41,450 bases of DNA. Source: Streptomyces triticisoli (GTDB lineage Bacteria > Actinomycetota > Actinomycetes > Streptomycetales > Streptomycetaceae). The stretch covers positions 1-41,450 of the forward strand of contig NZ_QFDQ01000030.1 in assembly GCF_003270085.1 (NCBI RefSeq), given 5' to 3'. A program made the position numbers and the translations under genes. The notes below the pieces were generated by a model that saw only the letters and a program-made list of their open reading frames with translations, ran no database searches and was not told the origin of the DNA. Positions 33,649-41,450 of this stretch are shown piece after piece (positions within the stretch are counted from its first letter, which is position 1; each line of letters starts with the position of its first letter).

Positions 33649-34995
33649 GTGGATGTCGCGGACCTTGGGCTGCCGGTGAACGTGCCCTCGACGGCGCTCT
33701 TCACCGACCACTACGAGCTGACCATGCTGCAGGCGTCCCTGAAGGCCGGGACCGCCGAGCGGCGCAGCGTCTTCGAGGTCTTCGCCCGGCGGCTGCCCGA
33801 CGGCCGCCGCTACGGTGTCGTGGGCGGCACCGGGCGGGTGCTGGACGCGGTGGAGAACTTCCGCTTCGACGAGGGCGTGCTCCGCTTCCTGCGGGAGCGT
33901 GAGGCCGTCGACGAGGCGACGCTGGAGTGGCTCGCCGACTACCGGTTCAGCGGTGACATCTGGGGCTACCCCGAGGGCGAGGTCTACTTCCCGGGCTCGC
34001 CGGTCATGCGGGTGGAGGGGTCGTTCGGCGAGTGCGTGCTGCTGGAGACCGTGATCCTGTCGATCCTCAACCACGACTCCGCGATCGCGGCCGCCGCCTC
34101 CCGGATGTCCTCGGCCGCCGGCGGGCGCCCGCTGATCGAGATGGGCGCCCGCCGCACCCACGAGCTGGCCGCGGTGGCCGCCGCGCGGGCCGCCTACATC
34201 GGCGGCTTCACCTCCACCTCGGACCTGGCCGCCGGCTTCCGGTACCACATCCCCACCGTCGGCACCTCCGCCCACGCCTTCACCCTGCTGCACGACAGCG
34301 AACGGGACGCCTTCCGGGCGCAGGTCGACTCGTTGGGCCGGGACACGACGCTGCTGGTGGACACGTACGACGTGGCGGAGGCGGTCCGTACGGCCGTGGA
34401 GATCGCCGGACCCGAGCTGGGCTCGGTGCGCATCGACTCCGGCGACCTGCTGCTGGTCGCGCACCGGGTGCGCCGTCAGCTGGACGAGCTGGGCGCCCGG
34501 GACACGAAGATCATCGTCACCTCGGACCTGGACGAGTACGCCATCGCCTCGCTCGCGGCGGCGCCGGTGGACGCCTACGGGGTCGGCACCCAGCTGGTGA
34601 CCGGCTCAGGCCATCCGACGGCCTCCATGGTCTACAAGCTGGTCGCCCGCGCCGAGAGCGCCGATCCGGAGGCGCCGCTGGTGCCGGTGGCGAAGAAGTC
34701 CACCGGCGGCAAGACCTCCGTCGGCGGCCGCAAGTGGGCGGCGCGCCGGCTGGACGCGGGCGGGGTCGCGGAGGCCGAGGTGGTGGGCACCGGGCCGGTG
34801 CCGGACGCGCTGGCCGACCAGCAGCTGCTGGTCGAGCTGGTCAAGGGCGGCGAGGTGGTCGCCCGCGAGCCGCTGGACGTGGCCCGGGACCGGCACGCGG
34901 CCGCCCGCGCCGGTCTGCCGCTGTCCGCGACGCAGCTCTCCCGGGGGGAACCCGTCCTTCCGACGGAGTACGTCCACGAGGGCTCGGGTAACTAA
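33649..34995 (+). CDS. pncB: nicotinate phosphoribosyltransferase
   Basis: NAD salvage enzyme of 448 residues converting nicotinate and PRPP to nicotinate mononucleotide. Motifs: ALFTDHYELTMLQ at the N-terminus, RRTHELAAVAAARAAYIGGFTSTSD with the phosphate-binding segment, TVGTSAHAF with the catalytic His, and GSVRIDSGDLLLVA. GTG at 33649 has GGAGAG seven bases upstream; GTG 33631 is in frame but poorly served. The adjacent nicotinamidase supplies its substrate. Confidence 0.95.
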   Translation: MDVADLGLPVNVPSTALFTDHYELTMLQASLKAGTAERRSVFEVFARRLPDGRRYGVVGGTGRVLDAVENFRFDEGVLRFLREREAVDEATLEWLADYRFSGDIWGYPEGEVYFPGSPVMRVEGSFGECVLLETVILSILNHDSAIAAAASRMSSAAGGRPLIEMGARRTHELAAVAAARAAYIGGFTSTSDLAAGFRYHIPTVGTSAHAFTLLHDSERDAFRAQVDSLGRDTTLLVDTYDVAEAVRTAVEIAGPELGSVRIDSGDLLLVAHRVRRQLDELGARDTKIIVTSDLDEYAIASLAAAPVDAYGVGTQLVTGSGHPTASMVYKLVARAESADPEAPLVPVAKKSTGGKTSVGGRKWAARRLDAGGVAEAEVVGTGPVPDALADQQLLVELVKGGEVVAREPLDVARDRHAAARAGLPLSATQLSRGEPVLPTEYVHEGSGN

Positions 34996-35086
34996 AACGA
35001 GTGCCCCCGCTTCGACACACCGCCGAGAGTTTCCACGCCGCCGGCCCGATACCCGCCGCCGACCCGATACCCGAAGGACACCGACC

Positions 35087-35674
35087 ATGCGCCGCGCCTT
35101 GATCGTCGTTGATGTGCAGAACGACTTCTGCGAGGGGGGCAGCCTCGGGGTGACCGGGGGCGCCGACGTCGCCGCCGCGATCACCGAGCTGATCGGACAG
35201 GCATCCGCCGGCTACCGACACGTGGTGGCCACCCGTGACCACCACATCGCGCCCGGCGGGCACTTCGCCGACAACCCCGACTACGTCCGCTCCTGGCCCG
35301 CGCACTGCGTCGCGGGCACGGAGGGTGTGGGCTTCCACCCGAACTTCGCCCCCGCCGTGGCCTCCGGTGCGGTCGACGCCGTCTTCGACAAGGGTGCCTA
35401 CTCGGCGGCCTACAGCGGCTTCGAGGGCACGGACGAGAACGGCGTTTCCCTGGCCGACTGGCTCAAGGCCCGCGAGGTCGACGAGGTGGACGTGGTCGGC
35501 ATCGCCACGGACCACTGCGTCCGCGCCACCGCCCTGGACGCCGTCAAGGAGGGCTTCCGCGCCCAGGTCCTCCTCGACCTCACCGCCGGCGTGAGCGCGG
35601 CCACCACCGACCGGGCCCTGGAGGAGCTGCGCCAGGCAGGCGTGGAACTCACCGGCAAGCCGGTCGTCGCCTGA
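35087..35674 (+). CDS. pncA: nicotinamidase (isochorismatase family)
   Basis: Hydrolyses nicotinamide to nicotinate, feeding PncB. It is 195 residues with catalytic Asp9 in VVDVQNDF, the Lys in FDKGAYSAAYSGF near 102, and the nucleophilic Cys in ATDHCVRATALDA near 144. The metal ligands fit RDHHIAPGGHF. This matches PncA throughout, so a general isochorismatase is unlikely. It lies 91 bases downstream of pncB on the same strand. Confidence 0.95.
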   Translation: MRRALIVVDVQNDFCEGGSLGVTGGADVAAAITELIGQASAGYRHVVATRDHHIAPGGHFADNPDYVRSWPAHCVAGTEGVGFHPNFAPAVASGAVDAVFDKGAYSAAYSGFEGTDENGVSLADWLKAREVDEVDVVGIATDHCVRATALDAVKEGFRAQVLLDLTAGVSAATTDRALEELRQAGVELTGKPVVA

Positions 35675-35744
35675 CCCCGCGGGTCCCCGGCGGCACAGCC
35701 ACCCACTACACCACCGGCGTGCCCGCCTCCCATGATCACCACCA

Positions 35745-35825
35745 CTACGCGCGCAGCCCCAGGTTGCGCAGCCGGGCCAGAGCTCGGGCACGGCTGCGCG
35801 CGTGAACAGGCACCCGGCCGCCGCC
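35745..35825 (-). pseudogene. fragment of a paralogue of the 36329-36661 gene
   Basis: About 26 codons read GRVPVHARSRARALARLRNLGLRA then a stop. The intact neighbour reads VRVLVHARNRARALTRLRNLGLRA, and continues past it. The similarity is also visible in the DNA. Only this internal segment is recognisable; upstream sequence is minisatellite-like. It is best explained as a broken duplicate, or as a gene decayed after copying. Confidence 0.72.
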
Positions 35826-35977
35826 ACCTCCGCGATCACCACCGTCTCCACCGCCCGACGGACACGACCACCAGGCCCACGCCACCGCGCCACACACCCG
35901 CCGCCACCGGACCCGCGCCACCGGACCCGCGCCGCCACCACTCGCCCGCCCCCGCCGAACACGCACCGCCACCACCC

Positions 35978-36182
35978 GCCCGCCTCTGCTGGACACGCAC
36001 CGCCACCAGTCACAGGCCCCCGCCGGACACGCATCCGCCGCCAGTCACAGGCCCCCGCCGGACACGCACCGCCACCACCCACAGGCCCCCGCCGGACACG
36101 CACCGCCACCACCCACCCGCCCCTGCTGGACACACACCGCCACCAGTCACAGGCCCCCGCCGGACACGCATCCGCCGCCATC
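35978..36182. repeat. 34-35 bp minisatellite, six copies
   Basis: Core CACAGGCCCCCGCCGGACAC, followed by GCACCGCCACCACC or GCATCCGCCGCCAGT. Copies begin near 35978, 36011, 36046, 36080, 36114 and 36148; the first and fifth are more diverged. The flanks are degenerate Pro/His-codon-like sequence. Overlapping open frames on both strands are a by-product of composition and are not called as genes. Confidence 0.88.
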
Positions 36183-36328
36183 GGACCCACCCCCGCCGGA
36201 CACACCCTCCCCCACCAGGCAGGCGCCGTCGCCACACACACGACCGCCCTCAGACCCGCGCCCCGGCCAGACCCGTGCCCCAGCCAGGCATACGCGCCGC
36301 CGCCAGGCACGCGCGCCGCCGCCAGGCG

Positions 36329-36661
36329 CTACGCGCGTGGCGCCGTCTCGCGGCGCAGCAGGGTTCTGATCGGGTGCCACAGTTCCAGGGCGTCGACAGC
36401 GTTGTCGGGGGACGTGCGCCATATCAGGCCGTCGGGGTGGTGGAGGACCGCGGTGATCTCGTCCGGGGTGGGTGGGGCCGCGTTGCCGCGCAGGTAGATC
36501 GCGCGCAGGCCCAGGTTGCGCAGGCGGGTCAGGGCGCGGGCGCGGTTGCGGGCGTGGACCAGTACGCGGACGCCGCCGACACCGTCGGGGGCGGGACTGG
36601 GCAGGTTCAGCGCCACCACCACGGTGCCGTTCGGCAGCTTGCAGAAACCTCCTGCGGCCAT
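36329..36661 (-). CDS. conserved hypothetical protein
   Basis: A 110-residue protein with no signal or membrane segment. It contains GTVVVALNLPSPAP, a basic stretch VHARNRARALTRLRNLGLRAIYLRG, and ends PDNAVDALELWHPIRTLLRRE. I do not recognise a family. The start at 36661 (MAAGGFCK) has GGGGGA about 8 bases upstream and was chosen over the longer in-frame ATG. A fragment of the same sequence occurs at 35745-35825, and a minisatellite lies between the two. Confidence 0.75.
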   Translation of the reverse strand: MAAGGFCKLPNGTVVVALNLPSPAPDGVGGVRVLVHARNRARALTRLRNLGLRAIYLRGNAAPPTPDEITAVLHHPDGLIWRTSPDNAVDALELWHPIRTLLRRETAPRA

Positions 36662-36723
36662 GCGGTCACATCCCCCGTTCTGGTCGGTGTCAATAAGGAA
36701 GCCATAGCAGGCACCTAAACACG

Positions 36724-36757
36724 ATCGGCGGCAACCCGCCAAGGGGTTGCCGCCGAT
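36724..36757 (-). terminator. terminator of the M6 protease gene
   Basis: Perfect 14-bp arms (36724-36737, 36744-36757) with a GCCAAG/CTTGGC loop, 27 bases beyond the protease stop and followed on the minus strand by CGTGTTTAG. Confidence 0.88.
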
Positions 36758-36783
36758 ACGCGTCTGACCTGCGAAGATACTGG

Positions 36784-39132
36784 CTACTTCACCGCGCGGC
36801 CGACCTCGATCTCGATCGTGGAGCCGTCCTTGGCCTCCTTGGTGATCTTGATCTTGGTGTTGGTGTCAGTGACCCTGACACTGCCGCCCGGGTTCGCGGG
36901 GTCCCAGTAGGTGTTGGTGTGGTCGTTGAAGACCGAGACCCCCTTCGAGGACTTGATCTTCGTCTTCACGCCCGACTTGTGCAGCGTCATGCCGTCCGTG
37001 CCGTACGTGCTGAACGTCGCGTCGTAGGCCTGGATGCGGTTGCGCATCAGCGTGCCGTCGGACCACTTCAGCGCGGCCGGGTGCGAGTCGACCGGCAGGG
37101 CCAGACCGACGCCCGGGTGCCTGCTGGTGTTGTTGTCGACCTGGGAGGTGTCCCACTTCCAGATCAGCAGGCCGTTCTGGTACTGGAAGTGCTCCACCCA
37201 GTCCGGACGGTCGGTGCCGAGGAAGCCGAAGTTGTACGGGCCCGTCTTCAGCGAGGTGTCGTACGACACGTACTGCCGGTTCTCGGCGATGTAGTACTGC
37301 TTGTAGTCCTTGGTGAAGGACGCGCCGATCCGGGAGAAGCCGTTCGCCGTCCACGCCGCGTCCGCGCTCTCGGCGTCGTCCGCGAAGAGCACCGCGCCGT
37401 CCGCGGTCAGGGTGATCCGGTCGGCCGCGAAGCCCTTCAGCGCCACACCGCCGTCGGTCTGGTAGCGGAAGCGGAACTGGATCTTCTGGCCGGCGTAGTC
37501 GTCCAGGGAGTACGACAGCTTCTTCCAGCCGTCGACCGAGCCGGTCAGCACCGGCTTGTCGCTGCCGTCGCGCGGGATCGGCCGGCCGTCCACCGTGCCG
37601 TCCAGCGCGGTGAAGTTGGCGCCGCCGTCGGTGGAGACCTCGGCGTAGAGGAAGTCGTAGTTGGCCTCGATGTCGTACCACCCGTCGAGGGTGAGGCCGG
37701 CCGACGACTTGCCGGTGAGGTCCACGGACCGGGTCAGCGTGTTCCTCAGGTTGTTGGCGCTGCCGCTCCACCACTGCATGGTGCCCTGGGCCGGGGTGAC
37801 GACCTCGGTGGTGACCGGCTTGTCGGGCAGGGTGACCACCACGGCCTGCCGGTGCTTGGTGTTGTACTCGGCCAGACCCAGCTTGTGCGCGGACTTCACG
37901 CCGGCCTTGGCGATGTCGTAGTTCAGCCAGCCCAGCTGCAGCTTGTCCCAGGCGCTCATGTCGCCGGGCAGGTCGCCGATGGCGTCCTTGCCGCGCCCGA
38001 GCCAGGAACCGGAGGACATCAGCGTCCAGAAGCCGGAGGAGTTCTCGCCGCCCGCGGTGTCGTACGCGTCCGGCAGGCCGAGGTCGTGGGCGTACTCATG
38101 GGCGAAGACGCCGAGGCCGCCGTTCTCCGGCTGGATGGTGTAGTCGCCGACCCAGATGCCGGTGTCGCCGATCTGCGCGCCGCCGAGCTTGTTGAACTCG
38201 GGGCCGGTGGCGCCGGCGTCGGTGCCGAAGGCGTACCAGCGGTGGGCCCAGATCGCGTCCTCGCCCTGGGCGCCGCCGCCGGCGGACTCGTCCTCACCGG
38301 CGTGCACGATCTGGAAGTGGTCGATGTAGCCGTCCGGCTCGTTGAAGTTTCCGTCGCCGTCGTGGTCGTAGCGGTCCCACTGGTCGTACTGGGCGAGGTC
38401 GGCCCTGATCTGGGCGTCGGTCCGGCCGGCCGCCTTCTGCTGGTCGACCCAGGCGTTGACGCCGTCCTGCACCACGTACCAGGCGCAGTTGTCGGGGACA
38501 CACTTGTTGGAGCCGTAACGGGCCTCGTTGTAGGGGACCTTCACCCAGTCGGAGACCTCGCCCTCGATCGAGTAGCGACCCGAGGACTGGGTCTCGAAGT
38601 ACTTCTTGACCGACTCGACGTTCTTGCCGGTGCCGAAGTACAGGTCCTCGTAGTGCTGCCGGTTGTAGTCCTCCTTCCAGTCCGTGCTGTTGTCCTTCTT
38701 GCGGTCCGGCTCGGCTATCTGGTTGTGCAGCGGGCCGGGCGTGCCGCCGTACCGCGGGTCGGTCTTGTCGCCGAACTCGACCAGGATGGTGAAGATCCTG
38801 TCGGTCTTCTCGCGGCCCAGCTCGACGTACTTGGTGTCGCCCTTCTTGCCCTTGAGCTCGACGACCTTCGAACCGTGCCGCTTCTGGACCTCGGCCTTGC
38901 CGGCGAGGACCTGGTTCAGGGCTTCCTGGCGCTGGGCCTTCTGAGTCTGGCTCAGCGGGCCGTCCAGGTCGTGCGCGTGCTGCTCGACCGGCTGTGGGTC
39001 GTGCCGGTCCACGGAGGCGGAGCCGGCCGTCGGGGCGGCCTCCGCGACGGCGAACGTCGAGAACGTGGCGGTGGCCGTCGCGATCGCGACACCGATCGCG
39101 GCTGTTCTGAACGTCCAGGGTCTACTGGTCAC
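36784..39132 (-). CDS. secreted M6 metalloprotease (immune inhibitor A type)
   Basis: Extracellular zinc protease of 782 residues. A signal peptide (TAAIGVAIATATATFSTFAVAEA region) is followed by a charged propeptide. The M6 catalytic domain carries HEYAHDLGLPD near 344-354 (HExxHxxGxxD), with LMSSGSWLG downstream as the Met-turn. C-terminal beta-rich domains follow (TLDGWYDIEANYDFLYAEVSTDGG, MAM/jelly-roll like), typical of immune inhibitor A. It degrades host or environmental proteins in Bacillus relatives; the streptomycete target is not known. The GTG start at 39132 has GGGAAGG seven bases upstream. Confidence 0.94.
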   Translation of the reverse strand: MTSRPWTFRTAAIGVAIATATATFSTFAVAEAAPTAGSASVDRHDPQPVEQHAHDLDGPLSQTQKAQRQEALNQVLAGKAEVQKRHGSKVVELKGKKGDTKYVELGREKTDRIFTILVEFGDKTDPRYGGTPGPLHNQIAEPDRKKDNSTDWKEDYNRQHYEDLYFGTGKNVESVKKYFETQSSGRYSIEGEVSDWVKVPYNEARYGSNKCVPDNCAWYVVQDGVNAWVDQQKAAGRTDAQIRADLAQYDQWDRYDHDGDGNFNEPDGYIDHFQIVHAGEDESAGGGAQGEDAIWAHRWYAFGTDAGATGPEFNKLGGAQIGDTGIWVGDYTIQPENGGLGVFAHEYAHDLGLPDAYDTAGGENSSGFWTLMSSGSWLGRGKDAIGDLPGDMSAWDKLQLGWLNYDIAKAGVKSAHKLGLAEYNTKHRQAVVVTLPDKPVTTEVVTPAQGTMQWWSGSANNLRNTLTRSVDLTGKSSAGLTLDGWYDIEANYDFLYAEVSTDGGANFTALDGTVDGRPIPRDGSDKPVLTGSVDGWKKLSYSLDDYAGQKIQFRFRYQTDGGVALKGFAADRITLTADGAVLFADDAESADAAWTANGFSRIGASFTKDYKQYYIAENRQYVSYDTSLKTGPYNFGFLGTDRPDWVEHFQYQNGLLIWKWDTSQVDNNTSRHPGVGLALPVDSHPAALKWSDGTLMRNRIQAYDATFSTYGTDGMTLHKSGVKTKIKSSKGVSVFNDHTNTYWDPANPGGSVRVTDTNTKIKITKEAKDGSTIEIEVGRAVK

Positions 39133-39213
39133 TTGATGTCCTTCCCTGACGCGTTCGGGCACGCGGAAGGGAACCTGGTAGCAAGGAAATGTCCGCGCGC
39201 GAGCAACGCGTGT

Positions 39214-39235
39214 AGTCAAGTGACGTCATTTGACT
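39214..39235. promoter_or_regulatory. 22-bp near-perfect palindrome upstream of the M6 protease
   Basis: AGTCAAGTGACGTCATTTGACT: 11-base halves with a single mismatch pair and core TGACGTCA. It lies 82 bases upstream of the GTG start in an AT-richer patch. Further TTGAC/GTCAA words follow at 39240-39280. It is probably a dimeric-regulator operator, but the regulator is unknown. Confidence 0.65.
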
Positions 39236-39615
39236 AGAGGTTGACGAGAAAATACAGACCTTGACTTGGACAGGTCAACTGCACTATATGGAGCACGCGT
39301 TCGCTTTACGGACATGGGGACGGCGGCGGGCCGGCGGGACCGTACGAGCGGAACGGACCCCGAACGGGCGCGCGAATCCGTCCACTTCGTGGACCTCATG
39401 ACTCCGTGCGCCCCCTGTGCACCGGCACCCTGGGTCAGGTCACGCTTACCTGTGGTTCCGCTCGGGCACACAGGCGGTAGAGTCGACCGGCGGAACGCCC
39501 GGAAGCCGGTGGAAAACCAGGCCGACATCCTTGTCACACCCGCAGATCCCTGTCCGCACCCTCCCCCGAGCGAGAGGCACAGGGGGGAGACCCCCACTTC
39601 CGAGGACCGATTGCC

Positions 39616-39894
39616 ATGCCTCGTCCGACCACCGCACAGCTCGCCTACGGCTCCTGCACCGTGATCTTCTCGACGCTCGCCATGTTGCTGCTGTCCCGGA
39701 CGAATTCGGGCCCCGGAGTCGTGGTCATCGCCGTATCTGCGCTCGCGCTGGGCCTCCTGGTCGCCATGACGGTGCCGCTGACGAAGGCGCGCACGGTGGA
39801 GCCGGCCGCCGGACGGGTGACGCCTCCGGTGCGGGTACGGCGGGAGCCGGTCTCGGCGGGGGTGGAGCCGGTGCGGGGACGGACGGCTTCCTGA
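39616..39894 (+). CDS. small two-helix membrane protein, hypothetical
   Basis: A 92-residue protein with two membrane segments (YGSCTVIFSTLAMLLLS and VVVIAVSALALGLLVAMTV) and a basic C-terminal tail. No family is recognised; similar small proteins are common in streptomycetes. The start at 39616 has GAGGA about 9 bases upstream. It is divergent from the M6 protease and convergent with the RDD gene. Confidence 0.78.
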   Translation: MPRPTTAQLAYGSCTVIFSTLAMLLLSRTNSGPGVVVIAVSALALGLLVAMTVPLTKARTVEPAAGRVTPPVRVRREPVSAGVEPVRGRTAS

Positions 39895-39928
39895 CCCCTC
39901 CCGACCCCTCCCGTCCCCGGACGCGCGG

Positions 39929-40597
39929 TCAGCCGGTGCTGACCACCACCGTCCTGGCCGTCTTGTCGTGCAGACCCTGCTTGTAGGGGCGGTCGAAGAA
40001 GCTCCAGCCGCCGCAGATCACCAGCCAGAGGCAGGCGCAGCAGAACCAGCACGGGACCCACAGCACCGCGGCGCGTGCCAGCGAGATCGGGACGGACGGG
40101 GTGGAGCCGCCGGCCAGGTTGGCCACGCGCAGGCCGAGCCACTTCTTGCCGAGGGTCTGCCCGGTTCTGGCGATCATGAAGGTGTCGTAGGCCGTGTAGA
40201 GCACCACTCCGACGACCGACTGCGCCACGGACTTGCCGACCTGCACGTTCTCGGCGTTCACCGCGTACTCGTTGATCCGCAGCGCCCAGGTGATCAGCGC
40301 GACGACGATCCCCACCAGGATCAGGTCGATGATCCGGGCGAGGGTGCGCCTGCCGCTGTCGGCGAGCGGGGGCATGCCGGCGAGGGGGTCGCCGGGGTAC
40401 GGGCCGCCGCCGTAGGGCCCACCGGGTCCGTACGGGCCGCCTCCACCGTCATGGGGACCACCGGGGCCGTACGGGCCGCCGCCTTCCTGACCTCCGCCGT
40501 ACGGCCCTCCGCCCTCGGGGCCGCCGCCCGGGGGTGGCGGCTGCCCGCCGGGGGGCGGTGGCTGCGGTCCGGAGCCGGGGGGCGGTTCGGTGCTCAT
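39929..40597 (-). CDS. RDD family membrane protein 1
   Basis: A 222-residue protein. An N-terminal 75-residue tail rich in Gly, Pro and Tyr (GGPYGPGG repeats) precedes the RDD domain: LARIIDLILVGIVVALI, a second helix region, and TLGKKWLGLRV, then a hydrophobic Cys/Trp-rich helix (PCWFCCACLWLVICGGW) and FDRPYKQGLHDKTART. RDD proteins have unknown function; some act as Na+/H+ transporters. The layout mirrors the next gene, with which it appears to be a tandem pair. Confidence 0.88.
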   Translation of the reverse strand: MSTEPPPGSGPQPPPPGGQPPPPGGGPEGGGPYGGGQEGGGPYGPGGPHDGGGGPYGPGGPYGGGPYPGDPLAGMPPLADSGRRTLARIIDLILVGIVVALITWALRINEYAVNAENVQVGKSVAQSVVGVVLYTAYDTFMIARTGQTLGKKWLGLRVANLAGGSTPSVPISLARAAVLWVPCWFCCACLWLVICGGWSFFDRPYKQGLHDKTARTVVVSTG

Positions 40598-40693
40598 GCG
40601 CCGAGTGCACCGCGAGCGGACCCGCCCCGCACCCGGGGCGGGCCGTACGGATGACCTCGACCGCCCGGCCGGGTGCGGTCCGCGTCGCTCCGG

Positions 40694-41450
40694 TCAGCCG
40701 GCCACGAACGTGTGCGCCGCCTTGTCGTGCCAGCACTGGTGCCACGGCCGGTCGAACAGGCACCACACCACGCCCACGAGACCGACACCGACCAGGCCGG
40801 GGACGCTGTAGACGAGCCAGCGGCGCAGGGCCGGGCCGAAGGCCGGGGGCTCGTGGGCCTCGATGTCCCGTACCTCCAGACCGCACAGCTTCTTGCCCAG
40901 GGTGCGGCCCCACTTGGCCGTGGGCAGGACCTCGTAGACGACACCGAAGAGCAGCAGTACGGCGAGGACGATGCCGAGGTACGTCCCCGTGGTGCCGTCC
41001 AGCAGCCAGACGGTGACCGTGCGGCCGGAGAGCTTGGCCGCGTCGATCTTGTCGTTGATGTGGTCGACCGCCTTGGCACCGAGCGGTACGGCGGCCACCG
41101 CGGTCACGCCCGCGACGACGACCGAGTCGACGAGCCGCGCGGCCAGCCGTTTGCCGAGACCGGCCGGGCGGGCCGCCGCCTGCCGTCGCGCCGCCGCCTG
41201 GAACGGGTCCTCGACCGGCGGCTTCCAGGGCGCGACGGGCTGCTCGTCGCCCGCCCCCGCCAGCTGGTGCACCTGCTGCGCCCACGAGGACTGCCCGCCA
41301 CCGGGCCCACTGGTCAGCGGCACGGACGTGGCCTGGGGGGCTCCGGGCCGCTGGGGCAGGGGCGGGGAGGAAGCGGCGGCGGAAGCCTGCGGGGCAGCGG
41401 CCCCGGGGCGGGCGCCGACCTGACCCTGCGGCTGGGCACCGGCCCGAGCG
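40694..41450 (-). CDS. RDD family membrane protein 2, 5' end beyond the right edge
   Basis: The frame stays open to the window end, so about 251 residues are visible and the start is missing. A Pro/Ala/Gln-rich tail continues beyond the internal GTG at 41323, suggesting that this is not the true start. The RDD domain follows: LGKRLAARLVDSVVVAGVTAV, a second helix (YLGIVLAVLLLFGVVYEVLP), GRTLGKKLCGLEV, and the C-terminal FDRPWHQCWHDKAAHTFVA. The C-termini of the two RDD proteins are similar (FDRPxxQxxHDKxAxT), consistent with duplication. Confidence 0.86.
   Translation of the reverse strand, partial: ARAGAQPQGQVGARPGAAAPQASAAASSPPLPQRPGAPQATSVPLTSGPGGGQSSWAQQVHQLAGAGDEQPVAPWKPPVEDPFQAAARRQAAARPAGLGKRLAARLVDSVVVAGVTAVAAVPLGAKAVDHINDKIDAAKLSGRTVTVWLLDGTTGTYLGIVLAVLLLFGVVYEVLPTAKWGRTLGKKLCGLEVRDIEAHEPPAFGPALRRWLVYSVPGLVGVGLVGVVWCLFDRPWHQCWHDKAAHTFVAG

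Noticed and set aside
35978..36182. CRISPR-like repeat array
   Set aside because: Units are contiguous with no unique spacers and no cas genes are nearby; it is a tandem minisatellite.
35802..36497. Pro/His/Arg-rich plus-strand ORF over the minisatellite
   Set aside because: It is produced by the repeat and base composition, has no good start, and runs antisense through the 36329-36661 gene.
36919..39237. 772-codon plus-strand frame opposite the M6 protease
   Set aside because: Val/Leu/Asp-rich antisense frame; the protease has a catalytic HExxH motif and signal peptide.
39532..39558. Another ECF41 promoter (TGTCACA near 39532)
   Set aside because: The position 16 bases downstream reads CGCA instead of CGTC.

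Overview
The window is high-GC actinobacterial DNA and almost certainly comes from a Streptomyces chromosome. The evidence is extreme third-position GC, a DasR-type GlcNAc-PTS locus, the mec-cysO-cysM sulfur-carrier operon, an ECF41 sigma factor, a tRNA-Leu without encoded CCA, and several actinobacterial families (DUF445, DUF1707, DUF2017, DUF2267, DUF3618). From memory and unchecked, the right two thirds resembles the conserved S. coelicolor core around the nagE/nagF, rph-rdgB, cysM and clpS genes.

Positions 1-12 kb are stress and accessory genes. A cold-shock protein lies upstream of a DEAD-box RNA helicase (cut by the left edge), with a strong hairpin between them. Next comes an ECF41 sigma factor (SigJ type) divergent from an AhpD/CMD-family peroxidase gene. 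The sigma gene has a textbook ECF41 promoter (TGTCACA-N16-CGTC). A second CMD paralogue 6 kb away carries the same promoter, so the window appears to hold a small ECF41 regulon acting both in cis and in trans. An FGE-like protein, a PAS-PAS-GAF-SpoIIE phosphatase, a DUF2267 protein, Hsp20, a tandem universal stress protein, a decayed GlxA/AraC regulator and an MFS transporter complete this part.

Positions 12-22 kb are envelope genes: a DUF445 membrane protein, a secreted SGNH hydrolase, a four-gene ABC-2 exporter operon ending in a DUF1707 protein, a bifunctional class A PBP, an SMR/Gdx exporter under a guanidine-III riboswitch, a GroES-fold protein and a DUF3618 protein. Positions 22-27 kb hold bcp, tRNA-Leu(UAG), rph-rdgB, and a GlcNAc PTS IIB/IIC pair with DasR-type operators, followed by an MBL-fold hydrolase.

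Positions 27-36 kb hold a membrane-anchored PemK/MazF-like protein with no antitoxin beside it, a lipoprotein, and the cysteine operon mec, leader peptide, cysO, cysM. In that operon CysO carries a two-residue extension beyond its Gly-Gly. An amino-acid permease, DUF2017-clpS and divergent pncB-pncA follow. Positions 35.7-36.7 kb hold a minisatellite and a fragment of the neighbouring hypothetical gene. The right end carries a secreted M6 (immune inhibitor A) metalloprotease with a palindromic site upstream, a small membrane protein and two RDD-domain membrane proteins, the last cut by the right edge.
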